Of a stretch of DNA of 64,000 nt, positions 11,431 through 22,229 are shown one piece after another. Each line of letters opens with the position of its first letter. Positions within the stretch are counted from its first letter, which is position 1. The stretch covers positions 62,001 to 126,000 of the forward strand of contig JAKSZP010009311.1 of NCBI GenBank assembly GCA_022478985.1. Direction: 5' to 3'. The stretch comes from Massospora cicadina. Lineage: Eukaryota; Entomophthoromycota; Entomophthoromycetes; Entomophthorales; Entomophthoraceae. The notes beneath the pieces were generated by a model that worked only from the letters and a program-made list of their open reading frames with translations, was not told the DNA's origin and did no database searches. The translations under genes and the position numbers were made by a program.

Positions 11431-12340
11431 ATGGCGGTTGTGCCACGGGAGAATTTAATGGGGTTATCAAAAGACCAGAAGGATCAGGCGGAAGCTTTAT
11501 TTAAAAAATATAAAGAGATTTTTGCAGTTGTAATCATGATTTTGGGTGCGCTTGGGGGCTGTTCATCAGCTGGACACTGGGGATCATCCCCCCATCAGGT
11601 CGCGACCAATCCGCTGATCAAGGGCAGCTGAAGGAGTCGTCATCAAGTAGATTGTAAAGCTGATAGAGTAGGGAATGCTCAAACCTTATAAGAGTCCGTG
11701 GGCTTCTCCTGTCCTAATTGTTAAAAAGAAGGACGGCACTAACTGTGTAGTAATTTAATATCGGAGGCTCAATAGTATCACCAAAAAAGATTTATACCCT
11801 CTACTGCGGAATGATGATGCGCTGGATTGGTTAGGTGGAGCCCGCTACTTCTCAGCAATGGATTTGATATCCAGCTATTGGCAAATTGAGTTGCCCATGG
11901 CAGAACAAGAAAAATGCGCTGTAATCACATCAAAAAATCTTTCCCAACTAACTCACATTTTGCAAGGGCTACGTAATGCCCCAGCTACGTTTTAACGAGC
12001 AATGGACACTATACTGGGTGATCTGAGGCTGTCGTCCATTCTTGTGTATCTTGACAATATTAACATTTTCTCTCGCACGTTCAATGAGCACCTTACCCAT
12101 TTAGAAGAGGTATTTCGCTGACTGTCTGAGGCAAATATTAAAATCAAGCCTCAGAAATGCCACTTCTTCAAGGATCAGCTTGAGTACTTTGGGCGTGTTG
12201 TGGATGTAACTGGTCTAAGACCTCAACCAGCCAAGGTAGAGGCTATACAGAAGATGTTTAAGCCAGTTTTTAAGTGGGACATTCAGGTGTTTTTAAGGAT
12301 AGTAGTTTATTAACAATGATTCATACCCAATTTCAGTTAT
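11431..12340 (+). pseudogene. Reverse transcriptase of Gypsy-A
   Basis: RT motifs occur in order on the plus strand: 'ILVKKKDG'-like at 11715, 'ARYFSAMDLISSYWQIEL' near 11850, 'GLRNAPATF' near 11970, then 'ILVYLDNINIFSRTF' at 12038. The catalytic Y-x-D-D is Y-L-D-N (12047-12058), a loss-of-function change. Stops interrupt at 11758, 11995 and 12121. About 11014-11430 is the protease-RT linker with no separate gene. Confidence 0.8.
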
Positions 12341-12850
12341 ATTGGAGGTCCACTGTCTGAACTACTAAAAAAGGATGCTGTGTTTAAATGGACGGAATGA
12401 CGCCAATGCGCCTTTGATACACTCCAAATGACATTAATTATTGTGCCCATGTTGTGCTACCCTAATTTCGACAAGGAATTTGTAGTGCAGATGGATGCGT
12501 CACTTTCCACTGTTGGGGCAGTGCTGTCTCAGAAGGACGATGAGGTGGAGGAGCACCCCATGGCGTACTGTAGCTGTAGCTTGAATTACCATAAACAGAA
12601 TTACACTGTAACTGAGTGGGAATACTTAGCGGTGATTTATGCATATAAGCAGTTTTGAGTCTACTTTCATGGAGTACAGTTTAAGGTTGTAACGGTTCAT
12701 GCATTGTTGCACTGGTTGCAGAGTTTAAGAGAACCTGAGGGGCGGCTGGTTTGATGGGTTCTTAAGATGAAAGCTTATGACTTTAAAGTTCTTCACCAAC
12801 CAGGAGCAAAACACCAAAACGCCGATTGCTTATCATGATTGACAACAATT
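12341..12850 (+). pseudogene. RNase H of Gypsy-A
   Basis: The open stretch 12428-12658 carries 'FVVQMDASLSTVGAVLSQ' (first Asp), 'HPMAYCSCSLNYHKQNYTV' and 'EWEYLAVIYAYKQF' (catalytic Glu helix). It continues, after a stop at 12657, to 'VVTVHALLHWLQSL' and 'HQPGAKHQNADCLS' at about 12800. Position and order after RT are typical of Ty3/gypsy Pol. Confidence 0.85.
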
Positions 12851-12889
12851 GCAGTTATGGCTGATTTAAGTGACATAATTTTTGACAAA

Positions 12890-14070
12890 ATGCTCAGCGA
12901 AAAGTATGATGATGAAATTCCTCAAGTTATCAAGTTATTAGATGAACTCAGGACCAATATGTTCCTAAAAAGGGGAATTTTATAAGCATATAGGGGACAT
13001 TACCATAAATATCCCAAGACCTTCCACACGCCCAAATATTATTATGAGCGCACACCGAGAAGTTAGCCATGGTAGAGTCCAGAAAACTCTTGAATTGTTG
13101 AGGCTGCGGTATTATTGAGAAAGCATGCAATTTGATGTGCTTTAGACCCTAGCTTGCTGCCACCAGTGCCAGGTGGAGAAGCCGTTCTGCTAGAAGACCT
13201 CATACCAGTTAGTAAAACCTCACTTTGCTTGGCATACAGTCTCTATTGATGTCATGGGACCTCTGCTGACCGCAGCTAACTGGTCTAAGTATATCCTGGT
13301 GGTAATTGACCTCTTGACCAGATGGGTTGAGGCGCGAGCCATTTGGGATCTGGGGGCAGTTACTGTGGCTAAGTTCATAATGGAATGCATCATACAGCGT
13401 CACGGCTGGCCAAAGTTTATCCTTACTGACAATGGAACCAACTTCACCTCTCAAATTTTACCCAAGCTCAACAAATTTATGGCCATCCTCGGGGTCCTAA
13501 AACCCTGTATCACTCTGAGTCCAACGGAATGGTTGAATGGGTTAACAGGATTTATTGAATATACTATAAAAGTTGGTTACAAATAGACCCTCCAATTGGA
13601 GTACCCTTCTTTCTACCGCAGTGTTCGCCTACAATATTAGCTACTATTCTGCCACGGGAAAAAGCCCCTTCCAATTGCTTTATGGACGGCACCCCGCTCT
13701 GCCTGCGCTGCTATATTCCTATGTAGAGGAAACCAGTGGAATGGATCTGCAATGCTATTTATCCACCCTTACAAATATGTTAATTAAATTAAAAACTGAA
13801 TCATACTTGTTCAGCTTAGCCAAGAAATCAAAAATAAGGCTGCCAATCAAGTTCGGCGAAGTGGTCTAGCACAGTTCAAAGATGGAGATATGGTGCTATT
13901 CCACAATCAGCATGGGTTTGGGTGGAAGCACAAGCTCACAAATATTTGGATTGGGACATTTGATATAGTAGAAAAAATGGGAGTTGACGCTTATACTATC
14001 CAGGATCCTGTGAGAAGTCAGATTATAAATTGGGTGCACACAAAATTTCTTCGGTCATATAAGCAGTAAT
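12890..14070 (+). pseudogene. Integrase of Gypsy-A (no chromodomain)
   Basis: The zinc-binding end ('LLPPVPGGEA' region near 13150) is decayed. The catalytic core has 'VSIDVMGPLLTAANWSKYI' at 13232 (first Asp) and 'FILTDNGTNFTSQ' at 13420 (second Asp), then a segment near 13525-13545 where the Glu helix is expected ('SPTEWLNG'). A GPF/Y-like module follows near 13950 ('WIGTFDIVEKMG'). The frame ends at about 14068 without any chromodomain. Integrase inserts the cDNA and leaves 5-bp TSDs. Confidence 0.8.
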
Positions 14071-14579
14071 ATAGCCTCTCTAAAAATGAAAAAATGTGTA
14101 AAAGCTGATGTTGATGAATTTATTGTAGAAAGAATCTCATGTGAGTTCATTGCATTTAATTGGGGTTGTTACTTCTGGTCTTTCGCTTTGCTGTCGTCAT
14201 CTACCTGTCTTTTTTTAGCTTTTTGCGATGTTCCTTTTGTTTTGATCAACAGGACCTTTGTTTCTTCTTCCACTGCTTCAAGAGTGCCATGGTTTCTATG
14301 GGTTTGTATGGGGTTGGGGTGGAGGTGAAGGCTGCTGAGGTGAGAGCGAGGGGGCTAATGTCCACTTCAGGGCCACTGCGCTAGTTCAAGGAGGGGAGGC
14401 CAGATCAACAGTACGGAAGAAAAAGATAGACTGGGGTTCAATGGTAACAGGCGAGGTGGTGAGAGCTTGTCTGGGTGATTGAGTTGAAACCATTCTTGCC
14501 CCACTAGGAGCAAAGCTTGCAACCACATGCGTTGATGATCCTGGAAAATCAACAAGTATGCCAACAGAGGGGGTCAGAG

Positions 14580-15361
14580 TCATAAGGGATGGTGAGTAAG
14601 CAGGTGAGTTCTGGCTCGAGGGGATAAGGCTGCGCCCAGCGCCAGGCAATCTACAATGAAGTCCTCCATGCTTGAATATGCTATTGGAAAAGGAGCAGTT
14701 GTGGTGAATGCCGCTCGCAGGGACCACTTGAGGGCTGTCTGGGGAAGCTCTATTCCTGAACCTAAAGCAGTTGCAGGATGGAAAATTAAGTTACCTAAGA
14801 GCGCTATGATGGGAAGGTATTTTGATGGATGGTCGGCGCTGAGGGAAGTAAATGCTGCAGTGACCCCAGAGCAAAGGCGAGCTAACCAGTTGTTGTTGAA
14901 GTTTACCCCCAAGGACAAGAAGTGGTTAGGAGCACGGGGAAAGGACCCTGACCAGCTGTCTATCACCCACTGCACGAAGCACAGCATCCGCTGGACAGAC
15001 AGGACTATGGGATGAGGCTCAGCAGGAGACAGAAGCACTATGTGACTAAAGCCACTCGCCAGGAGCTGGGCCACTTCATTATATGAAGGCCCTCGGGTCC
15101 GCTCCCCTCCCCAGCATAGCTGAGCCCTATGTCCCTGAAGGGGGCGCGCCAGGAAGCCAAATGTCTGACAAATTTGGGAAGAAGCTCTTCCTGGGTTAGC
15201 ACAGTTGTGAGGTCTACATCCGCTTCATCCATATCAGCCAGGGAAAAAGGAAACTAGGGAATAGGGATGTGGCTTGTGTCAGGTAACTCTGCGTTAAGCC
15301 ACAGATGGTAGAAAAAAGTGAACCCACAGACTTGCGGCTGTTGGCGCATGATGGTTCTCAT
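14580..15361 (-). pseudogene. Antisense reading frame between integrase and 3' LTR of Gypsy-A
   Basis: Between the integrase end (14070) and the polypurine tract (15404) lie 1.3 kb with no sense-strand domain. The minus strand reads from an ATG at 15361 with one stop near 15254 and one apparent shift near 15080. A 164-codon uninterrupted frame (15074-14580) follows, rich in Leu, Ala, Ser and Pro ('SPAEPHPIVLSVQRMLCFV', 'YLPIIALLGNLIFHP'). I do not recognise it. A plus-strand frame of 119 codons overlaps it (14656-15015) and is the alternative, but it closes quickly on both sides. Antisense ORFs in this position are known in some plant gypsy elements. The region 14071-14579 holds nothing else clear. 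Confidence 0.4.
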
Positions 15362-15403
15362 GGCGTTTTAGGAAAAAGAGACGCACAGTTTATGTCCAGT
15401 CAA

Positions 15404-15418
15404 AGTGGGGGGGGGTAA
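15404..15418 (+). other. Polypurine tract of Gypsy-A
   Basis: A run AAGTGGGGGGGGGTAA directly before the TG of the 3' LTR at 15419. This is the expected plus-strand primer of an LTR retrotransposon. Confidence 0.75.
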
Positions 15419-16039
15419 TGTTGCAAATCTATATGACTGGACGACAAGCCACCATTATGACCAAGTGAATCATTGGAGGAATTCCGCCAAAGGTTCAATG
15501 GACAGAATCCGCCGAGGATGTTTCAGAGCTATTAGTAATTGATCGCTTTAAGATGAGGCGAAAATGGTCATAATGGGTAATATCAGATTGCCTTCAGAAT
15601 AGGGAGATAAGGCGATGTCAACATTTGACAAAAGATAAATGGGATCGCCTTGAATCAGGGCGATAAAGAATTGAAGAACAACAAGCCAAAATCAATGAGA
15701 ATATAATAGAATGAATAAACTTAGCAAAAGAGTTGGTACCAATGGGGGTGGCGGGGATATCAGAAAAATGAGGGGATTGACATAGGAGGTCCTTTGAGAA
15801 AAAGAGGAAGAAGATAGGAAGAAAGAGTGAGCGGACTAGAAGAAGATCCGCCACTTTATTATATTAAAAATAAATGAAGTGTCTTGGGAAAATTGCTCCC
15901 ATTTTTTTATATAACTGATTGTTTACAAGTGGTTTGAGGAACTGGTGATCGTCATTTTGTCCATTCCAATTGTTCAATGGCTGTATCCTGGTGCTAAAAA
16001 CCCTTCAGTAGATATATACAGAAACACAAAGATTCTACA
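15419..16039 (+). repeat. 3' LTR of Gypsy-A
   Basis: 621 bp from TGTTGCAAATC to GATTCTACA. Uninterrupted, unlike the 5' copy. Followed by the TSD ATATC and then by the continuing B1 LTR. Confidence 0.9.
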
Positions 16040-17125
16040 ATATCAATGGTGTTATTCGAAATAAAGGGGTTGAATTTCCAGAATTATCTGGCTTGCTAGA
16101 TCTGGTTGACAATAGTGGGGCCAAAGTAACCATCAGTACAGGTAAGGTCATCTGGTATAGGGACCAACAGGCCACCAGTGAAATGCCATTCAGGACTTCA
16201 GCAAGAAGGATATCAATAAAGTAAAATTGGTAGTTTAGGGCAGAAATTTTATTGAAGGAAAATGAAGAAAATTGATCAACAATTTTCTCAGTGCAATGCA
16301 ACTGATTAAATAGTGGTCAATTGATGTGGGAACAAGTAGGGATCGGGATCCTCAAATTTGACCTAACTGGTGAGTTATTTGGTGATGGGGCAGATAAACT
16401 CAATAGGAACTGACAGAAAAATAATTCAGCGAAAGGCCGAGTCACTGTCAGTTTGACCTTAAACGCCTGAACTGAGGCTCAACTGCATTTCTGACAGTTG
16501 GAAAGATGGCGTATGGCCCAACAAGCAATGGGAATCCCCCAGGGCCACCCCACGTAGGGGAAGTCCCAATTGGTTTGGAATGGTTTCAGGATGCCCAACC
16601 CACCCATGCCTGGTCACTGGACTGTCTATTTGGTCAAAAGCGTTGCATCAGATGCAACTCCTAATTTGCCAGGTGGGAGCGTTATACTATCATTAATGAT
16701 GTCCTATGCTACTACCTGCACGTTGGGGATCATCCCCAATGATTTTGAGAGGGGGTTAGCTTTGATGATTGCACTGCTGGCTAATTGAAACTGTCAGCAA
16801 TTCTGGCCAGTAGTTCAATCTTCATCCCCTTTTGACTATATGGATTCCGATCATTGGGCTTGTTTCCAATCATTTTCAGACCAATCAACTTCAATTTGGT
16901 GATCTCTGAGCAGATTTCTCTAATATGGCGGATGAGTTTGGCCAAGGTGAGCGTGGGTACTGGGGGAGGGATCCAAAGAGGGAGAGCTGTTACCCAGTGC
17001 TCGTCTACCACATGGGTGAGGTCATCCTGGTAACAAGGGGTACAGCCACCCTCTTTTAAATATTTTTACTTGGAAATGGGAAGAATGCCCAATCTATGCA
17101 CAGGGGATGTTCCCCGGGACTTACA
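16040..17125 (-). repeat. 5' LTR of Gypsy-B1, upstream (U3-side) part
   Basis: Continues 2955-3299 after element A. Total B1 LTR length is about 1.43 kb, equal to the intact B3 3' LTR (1.42 kb). On the minus strand it starts TGTAAGTCCCGGGG at 17125. It carries sense-strand frames (17011-16781, 16301-16035) related to the peptide encoded by the other B LTRs and by the E LTRs. The 3' side of this LTR borders D2 RT sequence at 17126, so B1 inserted into D2. Confidence 0.85.
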
Positions 17126-18320
17126 GAGATGGCATGTCACAGAAATTTCAATTTTTTCTGGAGGAAGGTGCACTTAGATGGTTTTAACTTGAGGGTGCAT
17201 TCACGTAAGCATTGATATACCTCCATCAGGTGATTAAAATGTTAAGTGAAGGTTTTTGAAACCTTGATATTATTAAGATAGAAGATTCCACAACTTAATT
17301 TTAGATTCTGCAAGATTTGGTCCATGGCGCTCTAGAAAATTGAAGGTGCGTTGCACAACTTTTGAGGTAATTGGGTGGGTTGGAAGAGACCCTCACTGCA
17401 AATAAGAGCACATTTTCCTGGTCATGGGGGAAAAGGTCCATTTTCCAATAGCTGCTAGCAAAGTCATCGCAGAGAAGTTAGATATGGAGAGTTGTGCCAG
17501 GGCGTTGTAAATGCGGTGGATAGGATAAATAACCTTTCTCATGAGGTAAAAATACTTGCGATAGTATATGGCTAACTGATGACCTCCGTTCTTATTTTTA
17601 ATTAGCAAAAAAGGTAAGACCAAGGGCTTTGTGAAGGAACTAATAACCCCGCGTCTAACAATTGCTTGAGCTTAGTCCACATATGCTGTTCTTCCACCTT
17701 GGATTTATGATAAGGTTTTACTAAATGGGGTGGGCATCCCCACGTTAATAGAGTGGCTCCAGTACTTCATATGCCCATAGTCGTTTTCTGATTTTGAGAA
17801 TATGTCTCTATAACCTTCTAGTAAAGTATGTAATTTTTTAGCTCCTCTGGGGTCAGCTCATCTGAGATATGTAAATTTAATAAGGCACATAACAGTTTAT
17901 CTTTGGGCAAGCCCATATCCATCATAAAGCCAATGAAGTGAATACGCTCATTGTCCTCTATGGGGACTAACAAGCCTCTGCTAAAACTTCTGGTTTTTTC
18001 TTAAATTGATGTCCTTGCTAGAGAGGTTCCCCAACAGAAGGTAATAGACCTCTGGTAGGCTGGATTGAGAACTCCAGGAAACTTAAGGCTCTAAGGGGCT
18101 AACGCCCTTAAGACTTATGATATGCAACAAGCAGTGGTGTAAGCTTCAGAATGTGATTTTTGTGTCAACCACTCGTAATTCACCAGCCTTAATCACTACC
18201 TCGGCTGAAGCATAGAAAGGAATACCGTCCTTAGCATCCATTGAACCGAAAATTTTTTTGTATTGCACCCAGAAGTGGTATAATGCAAATGCAAAGCAGA
18301 AAATTGGTATTCAACCAGGA
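17126..18320 (-). pseudogene. Protease-RT linker and reverse transcriptase of Gypsy-D2
   Basis: On the minus strand, 17900-17126 corresponds to the RT of D (25402-24742): a fingers region at 17623-17530 ('VLPFLLIKNKNGGHQLAIYY'), then 'GKWTFSPMTRKMCSYLQ' equivalent to 'GYWQMDLSPQDQDKCAL' in D, then fragments up to 17126. Stops are frequent. The catalytic Asp-Asp region and everything after it lie beyond the B1 insertion, left of the window. Confidence 0.7.
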
Positions 18321-18333
18321 AAAAATATTTGTT

Positions 18334-20297
18334 TTTTCATTTAACTGAGGTAAGCTGACCAGGGGATGGACATTACTGAACTAAAACTAAAAAACCTAAT
18401 AAAAATTAACGATTCAAACAAAACGCCCAAAATGGATGGATTGATTGAATCATACCTAACAAATATCCAACCAGGTGGGCAGCGAATACTGCTATCCCTC
18501 CATGGTGGATGGGGAGGGAGGATCGGGGGGCTTGTCTTTGGCCGCATCCATCTCATTCCAGAGTAGGGTGCGTGTTAAGGCAGATAGTAAGGGTGTGGGG
18601 GCATTGGCGGCATGGGGTTCAATATCCTTTTTTTTAGTACTAGATGGTCCTGGGGTTCAATATCCTTGATGACTGGAATTTCTGAATAGTTGCCAGCCAT
18701 CATTATACCAACGATGTATTTGCCCAAAGCGTCTTCAGCTTTGAAGCAGGCGTCTGGGTATTTAATGAATGTGGCAAATTTGGTTTGTATTATTTTTGCT
18801 TTTGGATTCCGTGCTACTGTTACCACATTCTGGATGGCTTCAGTGACGTTTTTGTGTAAAGTTTTCATGTTGATCTTACTTTGTGGAGTAAGATTTTTGG
18901 GGATGATGGGAGGTGGAATTCCTCCTGCGAGCGCAGACACAGATTTGGTGGCAGCTTTGCAAAGTGGACGGCAATCTGGTGTGGCGGCTGCTTCTACTGG
19001 AAGCTGGTGGTCACTGTAGAATGGTTTGACGTTAGGTTGTGGGACATATTTCTGAGGCGGAAATTTTGCATCCCATTCTGCGTTACAGAGCTGCTCGAGT
19101 TGCAGCATTGGTTCTTCAATGACATTACCTAATTTGTCAATTTCATCCAATAATTCCCATGGGTTTTGGTTGAATTGGATTAAAGAATCAGCATACGGTT
19201 GAGATTTGTTTGATTAATTTGTGGATGCATGGGATTGAAAGGATCCAATCTGATGTTTGGTTGGATGAATTATTTATGGAATTGGGGGCAAGGTGGGTGC
19301 TGATTGGTGGCTATAAGTGCATTTGCAGCCTCAGGCATTGGAGGAGGGGAAGGTAGGGACGTACCCCTTGTCAGAGTTGGCGCAGGGTGGGCGGCGGATT
19401 GGTGGGCGTTAGGCAAACTTTTAGCACAAGCAGGAGTTTCTTTGTATAAGCATTTGTGTTTTTAGTGATCTAACTCAAAACAGGATGGACAAATCGTCCA
19501 TCCGCCCTCAATGCGGGCCCAGGAACGGATGGTCAGGGGTAGATGGGATGGTGGCATGAGGGGGAATTGCCAAAGAAAATTTTTGTAAATTCAGGGCTGA
19601 TCATGGCATATGCCTGAGGCCCAGCGAGGTGTGTGGCCCATTTGGGACCACAAATTGTAAGATGGGGTTGGCGCTGTAGGCTGCCAAGCCTTCCATCAGC
19701 TCCTTGTGGAGCACTTCGGGGGGGATATGGGTGGGCAAACCAGAGAACTGGAAAACCAAGGTTGTGTCTTTTGGGAGCCAGGTCGAGTTGTTGGAAGTGG
19801 AATATTATTGAATATTAGTGGCACCATTGCCGCAGTGGCTGCATCAGCTTCACAGGGGAAGCCAAGATCAAAGTACCCCTTATAGTGGCGGAAGTCAAAA
19901 TAACAGGTTGGTGTCATCACCGCCTGAGCCATTTTGATAATGGCTTGGTTGTCGTAGGGGAAGAATTTCCCATATTTGACCCTAAGGCCAAAACGCATGT
20001 TGCTCTGGGGAGCACCAGGGGGCAGCGGGGCACCGCTTGGGTTTGGGCAAGATGGGCATTGAGATCCTTGGGAGGAACAAATAGTCCCAAGGGTTTGGAT
20101 TGACTGGGAGAGCCAGTCTGAAAGCGTTTTCCTGTCAGACAGAAAATGGAGGGGGGAGTTTCTGCCGCTGCCCCACGCTGGGACAGTTGGTGGGGGATCC
20201 AATGACATTGGAGCAAGACTTTAGTGTGCAATTAAGTGTTTACTTCTAATTTACCAAATTAATTTTCTCGAAAAGTTATGCTGAGCAGAGAGCAGGC
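18334..20297 (-). mobile_element. ORF1-only LINE derivative (HAL1-like, non-autonomous)
   Basis: A 1,964-bp insertion in Gypsy-D2 flanked by a perfect 13-bp TSD AAAAATATTTGTT (18321-18333 and 20298-20310). Its minus-strand 3' end (18375-18334) is the conserved LINE tail also found at the ends of LINE-1 and LINE-4, followed by AAATGAAAAA. The body encodes an ORF1-like protein with a CCHC knuckle and no endonuclease or RT. The two TSDs show it moved as one unit, presumably with ORF2 protein supplied in trans. An ORF2 deletion after insertion is less likely, because the remaining body passes straight into the tail. Confidence 0.75.
18575..20208 (-). pseudogene. ORF1-like protein of the ORF1-only LINE derivative
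   Basis: The open stretches 20208-19696 and 19150-18575 flank a decayed middle. Near 19490-19450 the middle carries a knuckle C-P-S-C-F-E-L-D-H-stop-K-H-K-C (C-x2-C-x4-H-x4-C). The N-terminal part has 'GYFDLGFPCEADAATAAMV', comparable in position to the 'WFETVEVADAAAKVCI' segment of LINE-4 ORF1 (RRM-like, inference). The C-terminal 191-codon part is Lys/Pro/Ala rich and unlike the other LINE ORF1 tails. It would bind RNA. It is not recognised beyond that. Confidence 0.6.
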
Positions 20298-20418
20298 AAA
20301 AATATTTGTTCTTGATGAAGTCTAATTGAATTAAACTATGTAAACTTCATAGTTGATTAACAAGAGGAACCCTTGATTCATGTTATTATTCCCTCATACT
20401 AAATCAAAAACTGGGCAC

Positions 20419-20673
20419 CTATGAGCATACCATAGTGTTGTTGTCCAAGGCCACTGCTGTGCTAATAAGATGAGCTTCCCAATATGAATGGGAAGGGAAT
20501 ACTAAGCCCAAAATGGCGCAAGTACTATTTGGTCTGGCGGTTCCAAATTCTTGATTGTACTTTTTGTCAGGCGCCAGCTTTATTTTTTTGATCAACTTGG
20601 AGGAGATTACGTTCTCTGGGGATCCAGTATTCAGGATAGCCATCACCCAGACTTTCTGAATAACTACTTCCAC
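20419..20673 (-). pseudogene. Aspartic protease of Gypsy-D2
   Basis: An 84-codon minus-strand frame: 'VWVMAILNTGSPENVISSKL' with the catalytic triad D-T-G changed to N-T-G, then 'IKKIKLAPDKKYNQEFGTA'. Homologous to the D protease at 26176-25949 and to the C protease at 29095. The flap and C-terminal parts continue down to about 20311, where the LINE derivative interrupts. Confidence 0.75.
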
Positions 20674-20689
20674 CTTGGTGAGTGTTACT

Positions 20690-22200
20690 CCAAAATTTGG
20701 AGACAGAGCTAAGACCTCCTTGATCTAGAAAGTGGAAGTTATTTTGCGATTTATCTCAGGGTTTACTCCAGGATGGAATTCATGGTATGGACCTTCTGAA
20801 GAAGTTGACTCAAGCAGCCAGGAACTGATCAGCATCGCTGAAGGTGTCAATAACCTTGGGACACCCTAGAACTTGTCTGAGGTGCGTGTCCTCAGTTATG
20901 GTTGTCTCGTCTACTCCTCTAGCATTCAAATAATCAGGAACCTCCTCTTCAGCGGGTACTCCCAGTACATAGTAACTGTCATCCTCATAGCCCCTTTAAT
21001 ATTCGTCCTCGGGGGTTTCTCAACAAATGGCAATGAATCAATTGAGGTAGGGGATTCAGGAACATGAGTTGGATAGCTATCCTTTGATCATACATTTTTC
21101 CAGAAAGCCCTACCTTGTTGCAGGGGTTACCTTAGGGTGCACGACTACCAGCTTAGCTGTTAAGAAGGCACTGCAGATTTAATGAACAGAGAGGAAGAAC
21201 AGTATTAGCTGCTTTGAAGGTCTCAGACCTATGGGAGGATGTGATATCTGCTTTGAGTCGCACTGAATGAGCAGGTTTCGCAGGGTGGATAGGCATAGGG
21301 GGCTTCTGGAGGTCGTTGTAGCCACCATCCACTGCCCTACATGCAAAAACTCCTCAATGGATAAAACTTATGGTTTCACCACAGCTTCATTGATGGTCAC
21401 ACAGGTATGAAAATCAGCAACATCTAACAAAGCATCTTTTATGTTGCGGACGTTTTTGAAGTTGCACTTCACTGAAATGCTATGTCTAGCTAGAGAAAAT
21501 TAAGAAACTAACCCAGTTAACATGGCAGCAATGACATCATCCTGGTTTAGCATCTTAGACGTTGACAACCTCAGGGCAGTAAGGTAAAATTGCACAGCGA
21601 AGGCAGTGATCCGTTCGCCTTCATACATGCTAAGGCGCTTATATGCCTGTTTTTCCAAGTTTAGACTCTACTTTGAGCCAAATTCAGCTACAAGAGATTC
21701 CTTAACCTTGTCCCAGGTGCGCAGAGTGTCCATATGAGAGACCATAATCTCTTGGGCCAAGTAACTTGGACAAGGAAGGATCTGTTAAATTTTCTGGTAG
21801 TCAGTTGCGCCTTGCATGGCAGATTCATAGACATATACAATCGAAGCAATGCTACCCTCACCATGGGTGAAAGTGTCTTTAAAGGGATTTTTAAAGGGGC
21901 GCTGTTTGAGCTTTTTTATTTCTTAATAAAGCGCTGTATAGTTGCTGTTCAAGGGAAACTATCCTTGGTTCATGTTCATTGGGGTAGGTAGGAGGGTATC
22001 TCACTTGTGTCAAAATCCTGGAGATGGCTAATGCTTGATGGTGCTATTTTTCACAGGATTCTAAAATTTTAAAAAAGGAGTATAAAAACTTTCTACTGCT
22101 ATTATTAAAACGGGAGAATTTATTATCACAGAAAGAATAGAATGTGAGAATTTAAATACTAGGAAAAAAGGGGTTTAATTTTATATATGTTTTTAATAGT
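20690..22200 (-). pseudogene. Gag region of Gypsy-D2
   Basis: Heavily broken minus-strand frames. A segment near 21480-21390 ('NFKNVRNIKDALLDVADFH') matches D near 63960-63870 ('NRQDIKEALLAVAAFHKF'), and 20860-20800 matches D at 26340-26290. I find no intact knuckle. Called Gag from position between leader and protease and from collinearity with D. Confidence 0.5.
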
Positions 22201-22229
22201 GATATTGACGGGGTCAATAGTGAACCCTC

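Larger units (their letters stand above)
3300..16039 (+). mobile_element. Gypsy-A, complete plus-strand Ty3/gypsy retrotransposon inserted in the B1 LTR
   Basis: Direct LTRs (3300-3859 plus 9077-9139, and 15419-16039) start TG and end CA. They flank gag, protease, RT, RNase H and integrase in that order. The TSD is ATATT at 3295-3299 and ATATC at 16040-16044 (4 of 5). The 5' LTR is split by LINE-1. There is no chromodomain after the integrase, so A belongs to a different gypsy branch from B and E. Every coding domain contains stops or shifts, so it is inactive. Confidence 0.9.
17126..22229 (-). mobile_element. Gypsy-D2, minus-strand gypsy element truncated by B1 insertion
   Basis: From right to left it has a primer-site-like sequence (22228-22210), gag, protease (20673-20419) and RT (18320-17126), where B1 interrupts it. 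It is collinear with Gypsy-D (26483-22726): the protease segments of the two share 'KLIKKIKLAPD' and 'QEFGT'. It contains one inserted LINE derivative (18334-20297). Its 5' LTR appears to be the same LTR that ends Gypsy-D (22230-22725). Confidence 0.8.

Noticed and set aside
14086..14384. Hydrophobic plus-strand frame after the Gypsy-A integrase, possible envelope-like protein.
   Set aside because: Only about 80 codons, with no signal peptide, cleavage site or glycosylation pattern, and stops on both sides.
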